Source: Paucimonas lemoignei
GTDB taxonomy: Bacteria > Pseudomonadota > Gammaproteobacteria > Pseudomonadales > Pseudomonadaceae
Direction of reading: 5' to 3'
Length of the DNA stretch: 64,000 nt
Assembly: GCA_900475325.1 (NCBI GenBank)
Contig: LS483371.1
Location: 3,968,001 to 4,032,000, forward strand
Shown here: positions 34,689 to 44,311 of the stretch, piece after piece
Layout of the letters: each line of letters opens with the position of its first letter
How positions within the stretch are numbered: position 1 is the first letter of the stretch
Translations under genes and position numbers: made by a program
The notes under the pieces: model-generated
Database searches by the model: none
What the model was told of the DNA's origin: nothing
Seen by the model: only the letters and a program-made list of their open reading frames with translations

Positions 34689-35734
34689 CCTGCGTGGATG
34701 TCGCCGTGATCGGTGCCGGACCTGCCGGGGCAGTCGCCTCGCGGGTGCTGGCACTGCTCGGCTATCAGGTGGTGATGGTCGACCCACAGCCCGACATGCC
34801 GAAGGTCGGCGAAAGCCTGCCCGGCGCAGCGAAGCCGTTACTGCATGATCTCGGGCTTCTGCCATGGCTGGAGCGGAGTCTGCCACTGGCCTGCGTGGGC
34901 AATCTGTCGGCGTGGGGTCAGCCGCAGCTAAGCAACCGCGATTTCATTTTTGATCCGCATGGCCCGGGCTGGCACCTGGAGCGCAGGCGCTTCGATGCGT
35001 GCCTGCGTGAAGCGGCGGTTGAGGCAGGGGCACACTGCTGGCACGAACGGTTGATCCATCTGGAGCGTGGCCTCGGCGGTTGGCGGCTGAAGTTATCAAC
35101 TCAATCCGTGAGCGCGCGCTGGGTGATAGAGGCAAGCGGACGCACGTCGGTCGTGGCAAGGCGCCTTGGCGTTCAACGGATCCGGGATGACCCGCTGGTG
35201 GCGGTGTACGCCTGGCTTGACCACGCCAGCGAGGACCAACGCACGCTGATCGAGTCGGTGAGCACGGGGTGGTGGTATTGTGCGCAGTTGCCTGATGGTC
35301 GGCATGTCGCTGCGCTGCACACGGCAGCCAGAGAGGCGGCCAGCGTGATGAGCCGCCCGCACGAGTGGCAGGACCAGCTGCGCGAGACCCGGCACCTCCA
35401 GCATCTGGCAGCGCTCAACCCGAGTGACCGCCTCAGGGCATGCGACGCGAGTGGCAGTCGATTAATGCAATGGGCGGGCGACGGCTGGCTGGCCGTGGGT
35501 GATGCCGCTCTGGCGTTCGACCCCTTGTCTTCCCAAGGGATATTCAATGCGATCTATACCGGCATGCGCGGCGCGCAAGCAGTTGCGCGAGCCCTTCAAC
35601 ACGATGATCGAGCAGTCAACGCTTACGCCGAGCGATTGCAAAACGTTCGTCAGGCCTACCTGCAGACGCTGCGTTATTGCTACCGCCAGGAAACCCGCTG
35701 GGCGGATCAAGGGTTTTGGCGGCAACGTCAGTAA
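34667..35734 (+). CDS. LodB-like flavoprotein required for CTQ formation
   Basis: A 355-residue FAD-dependent protein of the tryptophan-halogenase/geranylgeranyl-reductase superfamily. The N-terminal FAD loop is VIGAGPAGAVAS (residues about 14-25), KVGESLPGAA marks the second conserved segment, and GDAALAFDPLSSQGIFNAI the third. It lacks the halogenase WxWxIP motif. Its 22-base overlap with the LodA-like gene and their constant pairing in other genomes identify it as the LodB-type partner that installs the tryptophylquinone. Its start lies within the upstream gene, so translation is coupled. Confidence 0.9.
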   Translation: MPDTQTLTCVDVAVIGAGPAGAVASRVLALLGYQVVMVDPQPDMPKVGESLPGAAKPLLHDLGLLPWLERSLPLACVGNLSAWGQPQLSNRDFIFDPHGPGWHLERRRFDACLREAAVEAGAHCWHERLIHLERGLGGWRLKLSTQSVSARWVIEASGRTSVVARRLGVQRIRDDPLVAVYAWLDHASEDQRTLIESVSTGWWYCAQLPDGRHVAALHTAAREAASVMSRPHEWQDQLRETRHLQHLAALNPSDRLRACDASGSRLMQWAGDGWLAVGDAALAFDPLSSQGIFNAIYTGMRGAQAVARALQHDDRAVNAYAERLQNVRQAYLQTLRYCYRQETRWADQGFWRQRQ

Positions 35735-35759
35735 TTGCCGCCTCTCGCTGCCGGGCCCT

Positions 35760-36479
35760 TCAAGCCCGCCATTTGCCCCAGTATTCCAGGGACGTACGCC
35801 ACAGGCAGACCCCCAGAAAGTAAGCCGACATCGCCAGCCACAGGCCCATGACGAACGGACCGTTGTTGGGGTGATTGATGATCAGCAACGCACTGCATAT
35901 CAGCCAGACGGTGGTCACCGCTATGTTGATCGGCATAAAGCGACGCACGCGAAACGGATGCAGAAACTTCATCCGGGTCAGGGTCAGCAATGCCAGACCA
36001 ATGATCGTCAGGAACGTCAGCCACGGCGACGGCTGAATGATGTAAAGGCACAACGCGACCACGTTCCAGGCTGCGGGGAAGCCCTGGAAGTAGTTGTCCT
36101 TGCTCTTCATCTCGAGATTGCAGAAGCAGAACAGCGACGAAATCAGGATGATCGCGGTACTCAACAGCACGGTATACGGCGGCAGTTCGACGTAGCTGTA
36201 AATGAACAGAGCCGGGATGAACACGTACGTCAGGTAGTCGATGACCAGGTCCAGCACTGAGCCGTCAAAACCCGGCAGGACGGTCTGTACATTGAACTTG
36301 CGCGCCAGCGAGCCATCGACTCCGTCCACCGCGAGCGCCAGCCCAAGCCACAGCAGGCAGGCTTTTGGCGCATCGTCGAACAAGGCAATGGTTGCCAGAA
36401 ATGCAATGACCACGCCGGTGGCGGTAAAACCGTGGGCACCCCAGGCTTTGAGCCAGGCCATGCGTTGAGTCGATATCAC
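35760..36479 (-). CDS. pcs: Phosphatidylcholine synthase
   Basis: A 239-residue membrane enzyme condensing choline with CDP-diacylglycerol to form phosphatidylcholine. The CDP-alcohol phosphotransferase motif is complete: DGVDGSLAR, then G, D and D at the required spacing in LPGFDGSVLDLVIDY. Six to eight hydrophobic segments are seen. The start is taken as GTG 36479, which has GGAGAAA upstream and gives the family length; ATG 36461 is the alternative. It converges with the LodB-like gene and needs external choline. Confidence 0.93.
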   Translation of the reverse strand: MISTQRMAWLKAWGAHGFTATGVVIAFLATIALFDDAPKACLLWLGLALAVDGVDGSLARKFNVQTVLPGFDGSVLDLVIDYLTYVFIPALFIYSYVELPPYTVLLSTAIILISSLFCFCNLEMKSKDNYFQGFPAAWNVVALCLYIIQPSPWLTFLTIIGLALLTLTRMKFLHPFRVRRFMPINIAVTTVWLICSALLIINHPNNGPFVMGLWLAMSAYFLGVCLWRTSLEYWGKWRA

Positions 36480-36659
36480 AGGGGTATTTCTCCAAAGAGT
36501 AAAGCGGACCAGTGTGCATCTGGTTGAACGCACTATCGACCGACTATCGGGCAATAAGGTTCACCAACAAGGTTGGCGCCCATCATCCTCTGAATGTGAA
36601 GGATGCAGAACTAAAACCACGCAGGAAATTTCTCCGTCGACAAAGAATATCCTTTACCA

Positions 36660-36840
36660 TGCCGCCCGTCGGTTTCCAAACGGGATTAATAGGGAATCCG
36701 TGACGGCCTGTTCAACGGCCCTCAATCGGAACTGCCCCCGCAACTGTAGGCGCTGAGCCCTGCTTCATTTATGCCACTGGGGTTCCCGGGAAGGCTGGAG
36801 CAAGGCGATGAAGCGTCAGTCAGGAGACCTGCCGACATCA
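36660..36840 (+). promoter_or_regulatory. Cobalamin riboswitch
   Basis: All hallmarks of the B12 element are present in order: GGGAATCCGTG, the GCCCCCGCAACTGTA core (read CTGCCCCCGCAACTGTAGG), GCCACTGG with CGGGAAGGC, and the B12 box AGTCAGGAGACCTGCC at 36818-36833. It lies about 200 nt before the binding-protein gene. In the downstream leader, GGTGTCCGG (near 36893) can pair with CCGGACACC (near 37010), which could link ligand binding to access of the ribosome binding site. Confidence 0.95.
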
Positions 36841-37041
36841 GCGCTGGCGCATCGATTTGCGTCCACAGACTGAACATTGACCCACCGGCGGGGTGTCCGG
36901 GGTGGACATTCATCAGGACGGTTTCCGACCGTTGCTGCCTGCGATTTGCGACTGGCGCTAGCCGGTTCAATGGCGCCAGGCGATGAGGCTCCAGCCTGTG
37001 CACTGCCGTCCGGACACCTGTTCGAATGGAGATCGTCTCAC

Positions 37042-38058
37042 ATGCCTTTGTCTCGTTTTGCCGTCATGGCCGCCAGCCTCAGCCTGTCTACCCTGACCTT
37101 CGCCGCCAGCTCGACCTCCTATCCGCTGACGGTGGATAATTGCGGCGTGCCGCTGACGTTCAACAAGGCGCCAGGCAAAGCGGTCACCATCGGTCAGTCC
37201 GGCACCGAAATCCTCTACACCCTGGGCCTGGGCGACAAGGTGGTTGGCACCTCGCTGTGGTTCAGCGAAGTGTTGCCGCAGTTCAAGGCGCTGAACGCCA
37301 ACGTCCCGCAACTGGCTAAAAACGAGCCGAGCTTCGAGTCGGTGATCGGTAAACGCCCGGACCTGGTGGCGGTGCAATTTGAGTGGATGGTTGGCCCACA
37401 AGGTGTGGTCGGCACCCGCGAGCAATTTGCCGAAGTGAAAATCCCCGCCTACATCATGCCGTCCGATTGCGAAGGCAAGGACAATCTGGTCGGCGCCGAT
37501 GGCACGCGCCTGCGCGCCTTTTCGGTCGACAGCGTGTACAAGACCATCGACCAGCTGGCGCAGATTTTCGACGTCCAGGCCCGTGGCGAACAGCTGAACA
37601 CCGACTTGCAGACACGCCTGAGCAAAGCCCAGAACCGTGTCGAAGGCAGGCAGCTCAAGGACGCCTCTGCGCTGTTCTGGTTTTCCAGCGCAGACCTGAA
37701 AGTCGACCCCTACGTTGCCGGACACAAAGGCATCCCGGAGTTCATGATGCAGACCCTGGGCCTGCGTAACGTGGTGGAGTCGGACGAAGAGTGGCCAACC
37801 GTGGGCTGGGAAACCATCGCCAAAGCCAATCCGACCGTGCTGGTTATCGCCAAAATGGACCGCCGTCGCTTCCCTGCCGATGACTTCGAGAAAAAACTGC
37901 AGTTTCTCAAGAGCGACCCGGTCACCAGAAATATGGACGCGGTGAAACACAACCGCATCGTGATTATTGATGCAGACGCCATGCAGGCCTCCATTCGCAT
38001 GTTCAACGGCATTGATCAACTGGCCAGCGCCATCGACCAGTTCGACCTGCGCAAATGA
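37042..38058 (+). CDS. Cobalamin-type ABC transporter, periplasmic binding protein
   Basis: A 338-residue class III substrate-binding protein of the BtuF/FecB type. A signal peptide ends near TLTFAASS (residue about 22). The PBP fold is shown by KAVTIGQSGTEILYTLGLGDKVVGTS, FESVIGKRPDLVAV and ANPTVLVIAKM. The B12 riboswitch upstream indicates cobalamin, cobinamide or possibly cobalt as ligand. The ATG at 37042 follows GGAGATCG. Its stop overlaps the permease start (ATGA). Confidence 0.9.
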   Translation: MPLSRFAVMAASLSLSTLTFAASSTSYPLTVDNCGVPLTFNKAPGKAVTIGQSGTEILYTLGLGDKVVGTSLWFSEVLPQFKALNANVPQLAKNEPSFESVIGKRPDLVAVQFEWMVGPQGVVGTREQFAEVKIPAYIMPSDCEGKDNLVGADGTRLRAFSVDSVYKTIDQLAQIFDVQARGEQLNTDLQTRLSKAQNRVEGRQLKDASALFWFSSADLKVDPYVAGHKGIPEFMMQTLGLRNVVESDEEWPTVGWETIAKANPTVLVIAKMDRRRFPADDFEKKLQFLKSDPVTRNMDAVKHNRIVIIDADAMQASIRMFNGIDQLASAIDQFDLRK

Positions 38059-39098
38059 CGCCAGCGGTGCTTGGCCGACTCCTGGGCAAACTGTGCCTGC
38101 ACGGCAGTTGGGTGCTGGCCGTGCTGCTCGCGGCGATTGTCGCCGGGATCGCCATTGGCGAAACGCCGATCAGCCTGTCCCTGGTGTTCCAGGTGCTGGC
38201 CAATAAACTCTGGGGGGCGGGTTTTGTGCTCGACCCCATTGATGAAGGCATCGTCTGGAACTACCGCCTGACCCGAGCGTTGGTGGCGGCGGCCTGTGGC
38301 GCAGGGCTGGCGATCTCTGGCGTGGTCCTGCAATCGCTGCTGCGCAACCCGTTGGCCGACCCGTATTTGTTGGGGATTTCCGCAGGGGCCTCCACTGGCG
38401 CAGTACTGGTGGCGATCATGGGCCTGGGTGCCGGTGCGGTCTCATTGTCAGCCGGGGCCTTTCTCGGCGCCGTGGCAGCGTTCGCCCTGGTGGCGTTGCT
38501 GGCGCGCAGTACTGGCGCAGTCAGTGGCAGCGGGCAGATCATTCTGGCCGGGATCGCCGGGTCGCAGCTGTTCAATGCCCTGACCTCGTTCCTGATTACC
38601 AAGTCAGCCAGTTCGGAGCAGGCGCGCGGCATCATGTTCTGGTTGCTGGGTAACCTCAGCGGCGTGCGCTGGCAATCGGTCGGCCTGGCCGTGCCGGTGG
38701 TGCTTATCGGCCTGGCAGTGTGCCTCTGGCATCGACGCGCGCTGGATGCCTTCATGTTTGGCAGCGACTCGGCGGCGTCGCTCGGTATTCCGGTGCGCCA
38801 GGTGCAAATGGTCCTGATCGCCACGGTGGCGCTGGTCACGGCGGTGATGGTTTCGCTGGTAGGCTCTATCGGTTTCGTCGGCCTGGTGGTGCCCCACGCC
38901 GCGCGCCTGCTGGTCGGCGTGCGCCATGGCCGCCTGATCCCGGTGAGTGCCTTGAGCGGTGCGTTGTTTCTGATTGCGGCCGATGTGCTGTCGCGCACCG
39001 CGATCAAGGGCCAGGTGCTGCCCGTCGGGGTGATCACGGCCTTGATCGGCGCGCCGGTATTCGCGGTGATCCTGATCAAAGCCAAGGGGGGACGATGA
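38055..39098 (+). CDS. Cobalamin-type ABC transporter, FecCD/BtuC permease
   Basis: A 347-residue inner-membrane permease with about ten helices. FecCD-family markers include NPLADPYLLGISAGASTGA near residue 97 and SIGFVGLVVPHAARLLVG near 275, the last contacting the ATPase. It starts inside the binding-protein stop and its own stop overlaps the ATPase start (ATGA), so all three genes are translationally coupled and under the riboswitch. No TonB-dependent outer-membrane receptor is encoded next to it. Confidence 0.94.
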   Translation: MTPAVLGRLLGKLCLHGSWVLAVLLAAIVAGIAIGETPISLSLVFQVLANKLWGAGFVLDPIDEGIVWNYRLTRALVAAACGAGLAISGVVLQSLLRNPLADPYLLGISAGASTGAVLVAIMGLGAGAVSLSAGAFLGAVAAFALVALLARSTGAVSGSGQIILAGIAGSQLFNALTSFLITKSASSEQARGIMFWLLGNLSGVRWQSVGLAVPVVLIGLAVCLWHRRALDAFMFGSDSAASLGIPVRQVQMVLIATVALVTAVMVSLVGSIGFVGLVVPHAARLLVGVRHGRLIPVSALSGALFLIAADVLSRTAIKGQVLPVGVITALIGAPVFAVILIKAKGGR

Positions 39099-39886
39099 AC
39101 AGCCTGCCATTGCCCGCCACACACACCGCCGAGCTGGCCTGCTCGCAGCTGTGCTGGTCAATCAAGGGCACGCCGATCATCAAAAACGTCAGCCTGCAGG
39201 TGCTGCCCGGTGAAACGCTGGGGCTGATTGGCCCCAACGGCTCAGGCAAATCCAGCCTGCTCAAGCTGTTGTCGGGTGTCAGACGCCCCGACAGCGGGCA
39301 AGTGCTGCTGGACGGCAAGGCGTTGTCCGACATGAAGCGTCGTGACATCGCACAGATGATCGCGGTGGTTGAGCAGCAGGCGGAAACTTCCGATGCGATC
39401 AGCGTGCGCGATGCCGTCGAGCTGGGCCGTACGCCCTGGCTGTCGGCACTGGCACCCTGGTCGAGCGTCGACGACCAGATCGTCCAGCAGGCGCTGCTCG
39501 ACGTGGACATGGCCGACAAACCCCGACGCGCCTGGCACAGTCTGTCCGGGGGCGAACGCCAACGGGTGCACATTGCCCGGGCATTGGCGCAACGTCCGCA
39601 AATCCTGCTGCTGGATGAGCCGACCAACCATTTGGATATTCAGCATCAACTGAGCATTCTGGGGCTGGTGCGATCCTTGCCGGTCACCACGCTGATCGCC
39701 CTGCACGACCTCAATCAGGCGCTGGCCTGTGATCGGCTGGCGGTGATGGACAAAGGCGAACTGATCGCCATCGGCCAACCGGCGGATGTATTGACCTGCG
39801 AGCGACTGAGCGAAACCTTTGGCGTTGAAGCCCATTACCTGACCGACCCGTATGACGGGACGCGGATATTGCGGTTCAGGTCTTGA
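39095..39886 (+). CDS. Cobalamin-type ABC transporter, ATP-binding protein
   Basis: A 263-residue ATPase of the BtuD/FecE type. Walker A is GPNGSGKSS (residues about 46-54), the signature motif is LSGGERQRVHIARAL, Walker B is ILLLDEPTNHLD and the switch His is in ALHDLNQ. It energises the FecCD permease. The start overlaps the permease stop. A REP-type element follows the gene. Confidence 0.94.
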   Translation: MNSLPLPATHTAELACSQLCWSIKGTPIIKNVSLQVLPGETLGLIGPNGSGKSSLLKLLSGVRRPDSGQVLLDGKALSDMKRRDIAQMIAVVEQQAETSDAISVRDAVELGRTPWLSALAPWSSVDDQIVQQALLDVDMADKPRRAWHSLSGGERQRVHIARALAQRPQILLLDEPTNHLDIQHQLSILGLVRSLPVTTLIALHDLNQALACDRLAVMDKGELIAIGQPADVLTCERLSETFGVEAHYLTDPYDGTRILRFRS

Positions 39887-39913
39887 GCCAGGATCACTCG
39901 GAAGTACGAATTC

Positions 39914-40006
39914 CTGTGGGAGCGAATTCATTCGCGAAGGCAATGTCATGTCGGATACAGATGTATTGGATTTTCCGGCCCTTTCGCGAATGAATTCGCT
40001 CCCACG
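39914..40006. repeat. REP-type hairpin, family GTGGGAGCGAATTCATTCGC
   Basis: Arms CTGTGGGAGCGAATTCATTC... and the complement bracket a core of about 45 nt between convergent ABC and GNAT genes. The right arm has CACGGAG in place of CACAG. Confidence 0.88.
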
Positions 40007-40025
40007 GAGCTCTACGCCAACACGC

Positions 40026-40526
40026 TTACTGCACCCCGCACTCCATATGCGTCGTTTGCCACACCGGGTCGCTTTCCACATCCACAATCCGAAAACCCTG
40101 ACGCTGCCAGAAGCCAATCGCGCCGGGCAAAAACGGGTGGGTATGCAAATACAGCACCTGCACACCCTGCTGGCGGGCATGGTCCTTGAGCGCGTTATAG
40201 ATCGTGCTCGCCAGCCCTGACCGGCGGAGTTCGGGGATCACGAACAGGCGAACGATTTCCACCACCTTGCTTGGTCCGTAATCAAACTGCGGGAAGCGAC
40301 CGTCGTAAGGCAGATAACCAATAGCGGCCACTATCTCCTCGCCACGCAGGCCAACCAGAAAGCGGCCGCCGCCATCACCCAGGTAGACCTGCTCGAACTG
40401 CGCCAGATCGGCAGGCAGGCTCGTGGCGTCGAGCATCGGAAAGATCTGCGCCCGGGCGTTCTGTACAAATTCCACCACTGCGGGGATGTGTTTCGGTTCA
40501 ACAGGAACAATTTCAACGGCCGACAT
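40026..40526 (-). CDS. GNAT-family N-acetyltransferase
   Basis: A 166-residue GNAT protein. The acetyl-CoA loop region reads VVEIVRLFVIPELRRSGLASTIYNALKDHAR (motif A with RRSGLA), followed by VLYLHTHPFLPGAIGFWQRQGFR (motif B). ATG 40526, with GGGGAGTGACG upstream, is chosen. It starts nine bases after the LysR stop, so the two genes are cotranscribed and may be functionally linked. Confidence 0.88.
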   Translation of the reverse strand: MSAVEIVPVEPKHIPAVVEFVQNARAQIFPMLDATSLPADLAQFEQVYLGDGGGRFLVGLRGEEIVAAIGYLPYDGRFPQFDYGPSKVVEIVRLFVIPELRRSGLASTIYNALKDHARQQGVQVLYLHTHPFLPGAIGFWQRQGFRIVDVESDPVWQTTHMECGVQ

Positions 40527-40534
40527 TGTGCTCG

Positions 40535-41419
40535 TCACTCCCCACGATGGCCGGTAAAGGTTTCCAGCAGCCAGGCCCCGGCCGGCCCCAGGCTGCGTTG
40601 TCGTGACCAGATAACATCCACGGCAGAACTGCGCGGCCAGCCCGGCACCTGCAGCTCTTTGAGCTTGCCACCGGCATAGTTGGACACCAGCCAGCGCGGC
40701 AAGGCGGCCCAGCCAAACCCGAACCCGGCCATGTCCATCAACAGCAGATAGTTCGGCGCCGACCAAGGCCGGTGGCCGCTGATAGGCAGGTCATCGGTGG
40801 GCACGGTCTGGTCCACCAGTGTGTTCAAACGCAACGCCCGCCAGGCTGCCAGTTGCAGATAGTCCACCTTCGGCAACTGCGCCAGGGGATGTTTATGGGC
40901 CACGAACAAACCGAAGTCGGCGCGTTCGGCAATCGTCGCGAAACCGATTTCCGGCGGGTAACTGGCCTGCGCCGACAGCAGCCCCAGGCTCGCACGGCCC
41001 GACTGAATCAGGCTGATGGCATCGCCATGCTCGGCAAACACGCATTCGAGCTCAAGCTCGGGAAAACGCTCATCCAGCTCGGCCATGCGCGTCTCGAAGT
41101 CCGCGAACTGATTGGCGTCGGACAACACCAGCGTCAGGCGCGGCTCCACCCCCTCGGCAAGACGCCCGGCCGCGCGGCGCAGTTTGTCCGACGCCGCCAG
41201 CACATCCTCGATACGCCCCAGCATCGCCCTGCCCGCCTCGGTCAATACGGGGTGTTTCGAGGATCGGTCGAACAGCTCCAGGCCCAGGTCAATCTCCAGG
41301 CGTGAAATGGCCTCGCTGACGGTGGACTGGCTCTTGCCCAGACGGCGCGCGGCGGCACTGAAGGACCCAGACGCAACCGTTTGAGCAAAGGCCTCAAGGG
41401 CTTCAGGTGAATAACTCAT
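40535..41419 (-). CDS. LysR-family transcriptional regulator
   Basis: A 294-residue LysR protein: helix-turn-helix in residues about 3-62 (LEAFAQTVASGSFSAAARRL, KSQSTVSEAISRLE), effector domain from about 90. It is cotranscribed with the acetyltransferase gene downstream and divergent from the PACE exporter, with a REP element in the divergent region. Either neighbour may be its target. Confidence 0.9.
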   Translation of the reverse strand: MSYSPEALEAFAQTVASGSFSAAARRLGKSQSTVSEAISRLEIDLGLELFDRSSKHPVLTEAGRAMLGRIEDVLAASDKLRRAAGRLAEGVEPRLTLVLSDANQFADFETRMAELDERFPELELECVFAEHGDAISLIQSGRASLGLLSAQASYPPEIGFATIAERADFGLFVAHKHPLAQLPKVDYLQLAAWRALRLNTLVDQTVPTDDLPISGHRPWSAPNYLLLMDMAGFGFGWAALPRWLVSNYAGGKLKELQVPGWPRSSAVDVIWSRQRSLGPAGAWLLETFTGHRGE

Positions 41420-41529
41420 GGAATTCTCATATCGGTTTTACCGATGGAAACGATTTTCACTTTAACGCAAGGACCGATGAGAATGCACGCCTGACAGCAC
41501 TTACCAGCAGGCTTGCAACGGCACGCTTT

Positions 41530-41617
41530 TGTGGGAGCGAATTTATTCGCGAAGGCGACCGACCGGAAAAGCAACGGCGTCTGACACAGAGAGTTCGCGA
41601 ATGAATTCGCTCCCACA
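41530..41617. repeat. REP-type hairpin in a divergent intergenic region
   Basis: GTGGGAGCGAATTTATTCGCGAA and its near-complement TTCGCGAATGAATTCGCTCCCAC bracket a 42-nt core. The left arm has one change (TTTATT for TTCATT). It lies between divergent LysR and exporter genes, where REP elements are uncommon. Confidence 0.88.
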
Positions 41618-41675
41618 GGACTAGTGTTCACTGCACCAAAGCGCCGTGCCAGGATCACTTTCAAGAGGTCTTTCA

Positions 41676-42134
41676 ATGCCAACCAAATCCATCAAGGAGC
41701 GCGCACTTCACGCGCTGCTGTTCGAAATCATCGGTGTCCTGCTGTTCGCCCCGTTGCTCGCCTGGCTGATGGGCCACTCGCTGGCCAAAATGGGCGCCAT
41801 GACTGTGATGATCTCCACCGTCGCCATGCTCTGGAACATGCTCTTCAACGCGATGTTCGACAACCTGCGCCGCAAGTTGGGCTTCAAGCTGTCCATCGGC
41901 GCGCGCATCGGCCATGCGCTGCTATTTGAAGGCGGCCTGATTCTGGTGATCGTCCCGCTGGCCGCCTGGTGGTTATCGATCAGCCTGCTGGAAGCGTTCT
42001 GGCTCGACATTGGCCTGCTGTTGCTGTTCCTGCCGTACACGCTGGTGTTCAACCTGCTGTATGACAAAGCGCGGGAGCGGATGATGGCGGGCTCGACACC
42101 TGATGCCAGCCCGCACACTTCGCGGCGCGGCTAG
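41676..42134 (+). CDS. PACE-family multidrug/biocide efflux protein
   Basis: A 152-residue membrane protein with four helices in two tandem bacterial-transmembrane-pair repeats. The first repeat is seen as ERALHALLFEIIGVLLFAPL with WNMLFNAMFD, the second as RIGHALLFEGGLILVIVPL with YTLVFNLLYD. The conserved Glu in helix 1 needed for proton coupling in AceI is present (LLFEIIG). Known members export chlorhexidine, acriflavine or short diamines. CAAGAGG precedes the ATG. It is divergent from LysR, a common regulator for this family. Confidence 0.93.
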   Translation: MPTKSIKERALHALLFEIIGVLLFAPLLAWLMGHSLAKMGAMTVMISTVAMLWNMLFNAMFDNLRRKLGFKLSIGARIGHALLFEGGLILVIVPLAAWWLSISLLEAFWLDIGLLLLFLPYTLVFNLLYDKARERMMAGSTPDASPHTSRRG

Positions 42135-42161
42135 AGGCTCTGCACCTGCCGACGCAGGCCT

Positions 42162-44132
42162 CTACAATTTGAAATGCCCCACCATGCCCTTCAACTCAGT
42201 GCCCAGCGAAGCAAGCTCAATGCTCGACGCAGCGTTGCCGCGCATGGCCAGGGCTGATTGATCGGCACTGGCGCGAATGTTCGTGACGCTGCGGTTGATT
42301 TCCTCCGCCACCGAGGTCTGTTGCTCGGCAGCCGCCGCGATCTGCTGGTTCATCTGCTGAATCATCGACACCGCCGCAGCGATGCTGCCCAGTGCGCTTT
42401 CAGTTTGCAGCACGTCGCTGACCGCCAGCTTCACCAGCTCACCGCTGCTCTGAATCTGCATCACCGAAGCCGACGCTCCGCTACGCAAACTTGCGACCAG
42501 CCGTTCGATTTCCTCGGTCGATTGCTGAGTGCGTTTGGCCAGCGCCCGCACTTCATCGGCCACCACCGCAAAACCACGCCCTTGCTCCCCGGCCCTCGCG
42601 GCTTCAATGGCGGCGTTGAGCGCCAATAGGTTGGTCTGCTCGGCCACGCTCTTGATCACCCCCAGCACCACGCCGATGTTCTGGATTTCGGCACTCAGGT
42701 TTTCGATGCTGTGGCTGGCCGATGCAGACGAACCCGCCAGTTGCTCGATCCGCTGCAAGCTCTGGCGCACCACGGCCTGGCCGCTGTCGACCTTTTCATC
42801 TGCGCTTTGCGCCGCCAGCGCTGCTTCTTCGGCGTTGCGCGCGACATCATGTACGGTGGCGGTCATCTGATTCATCGCGGTGGCAACCTGCTCGGTTTCC
42901 TCCTGCTGGCTGCTGACCTCCCGGTTGGTTTGCTCAGTGACTGCCGACAGAGAATGCGCAGAGGTTGCCAGCTGTTCGATACCCGCCTGCAAACCACTGA
43001 CGATGCCACTCAAGCCCGCGCCCATCTGCTGCATGGCAAGCATCAATTGGCCGATTTCATCGCGCCGGGCAACCTCGATATGGCCACTCAAGTCGCCTGC
43101 GGCAATGCGTTGCGCGATACCAATGACGCTGCGCAACGGTTTGACGATCAACCGGGTGATCAACAGCGAAGCAATCAGACCGACCAGCAACGCCACGATT
43201 GAAGAACCAATGATCTGCATCGAATTAGTCTGCAACTGCGCCTGCATCGATTGATCTTCAGCCGCATAGGCTTGCTTCATCCGCTCCATCACCTGCTGCG
43301 CGTTGGCAGCCAGTTGCTGCGAAACCTTCGCTTCGCTTGCAAGCAATCCTACGTATTCGTCGAGCTTTTCATTGAAGTTGCCAATATGGTTGCTGACGTC
43401 GCCCAGCACCGTCAGGTAACCCTCATCCTTGATCAGCCCTTTGAGGGTTTCAGCCAGCGCTCTGGCTTCCTCGGCCTGTTCGATCCTGCCGGTTTTAGCC
43501 TCATCGCCAGAGCCGGTCTTGCGGCTTTTGTCCAGCCGCACACGGGCCTCATCCAGAGCCTGCAGCATCAGTTTGGAAACCTGGCTGACCTGATTTGCCT
43601 GGTCGACGAATTCCGCACCCTCCTCACCTTTGGACTTCTTGAGCGCGTAAGTGCCGTCATCAGCCAGACCTGCCTGCATGACATCAAGGTTATTGGCAGC
43701 ACTGGATACTGACCAACTGGCCATTTCCAGCGCCAGATCCTTGCTCTGACTGATATCAACGAATTGATCGAACGACTTTCGATAATCCGCCAGAGCTTGC
43801 TGGACCTGATTCATCAGCGCCTGGCTGGACCCCGATCGCCCCTTGAGTTCCTCAGCCTGGGCATTCAGTGCGTCGACGCCCGCGCGGAGTTGCTCTGCGA
43901 CCTTGGGGTTGCCGTGCAACGCGTAATCCTGCTCCAGCAACCGCACCTGAAGTAGATCATCGTTAAGGGAGGACATCTGCTTGAGCCCTTCGACGTGACT
44001 ACCGATGCTTTTCAGCGACCAGACGCCGATGGCCGCGACGACAGCCGTCAGCAGCAAAACCAGAGCGAAACCCAGCCCCAGTTTTATCGCCATCCCGAGA
44101 TTGGCAAAGCGAGCTTGCGCGGCCGAAATCAT
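42162..44132 (-). CDS. Methyl-accepting chemotaxis protein with a long helical (HBM-type) sensor
   Basis: A 656-residue transducer. The first membrane helix is at residues about 16-38, and the roughly 255-residue all-helical periplasmic domain fits the helical bimodular (HBM) sensor of McpS-type receptors, which bind TCA intermediates and other organic acids. A second helix (about 308-330), HAMP, and the signalling hairpin with [18 protein letters not shown] follow. It ends VGHFKL without a CheR pentapeptide. GGGGAT precedes the ATG. The ligand is inferred from domain type only. Confidence 0.92.
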   Translation of the reverse strand: MISAAQARFANLGMAIKLGLGFALVLLLTAVVAAIGVWSLKSIGSHVEGLKQMSSLNDDLLQVRLLEQDYALHGNPKVAEQLRAGVDALNAQAEELKGRSGSSQALMNQVQQALADYRKSFDQFVDISQSKDLALEMASWSVSSAANNLDVMQAGLADDGTYALKKSKGEEGAEFVDQANQVSQVSKLMLQALDEARVRLDKSRKTGSGDEAKTGRIEQAEEARALAETLKGLIKDEGYLTVLGDVSNHIGNFNEKLDEYVGLLASEAKVSQQLAANAQQVMERMKQAYAAEDQSMQAQLQTNSMQIIGSSIVALLVGLIASLLITRLIVKPLRSVIGIAQRIAAGDLSGHIEVARRDEIGQLMLAMQQMGAGLSGIVSGLQAGIEQLATSAHSLSAVTEQTNREVSSQQEETEQVATAMNQMTATVHDVARNAEEAALAAQSADEKVDSGQAVVRQSLQRIEQLAGSSASASHSIENLSAEIQNIGVVLGVIKSVAEQTNLLALNAAIEAARAGEQGRGFAVVADEVRALAKRTQQSTEEIERLVASLRSGASASVMQIQSSGELVKLAVSDVLQTESALGSIAAAVSMIQQMNQQIAAAAEQQTSVAEEINRSVTNIRASADQSALAMRGNAASSIELASLGTELKGMVGHFKL

Positions 44133-44311
44133 AGCGATTTATCCCCATTGGAATAGCAGAGCCACGATGGCCTGGCAGCCAGACCATTCGATAATCCTGC
44201 AGATTCGCAACCGGCTTGGGGATATACAAGATGTTGACGCCCAAATAATGGCAATTAGCTATGCAAACGTCGTTTTCAGGATGTTTCGGTCAATCGTCGG
44301 GTTTTGCGACC

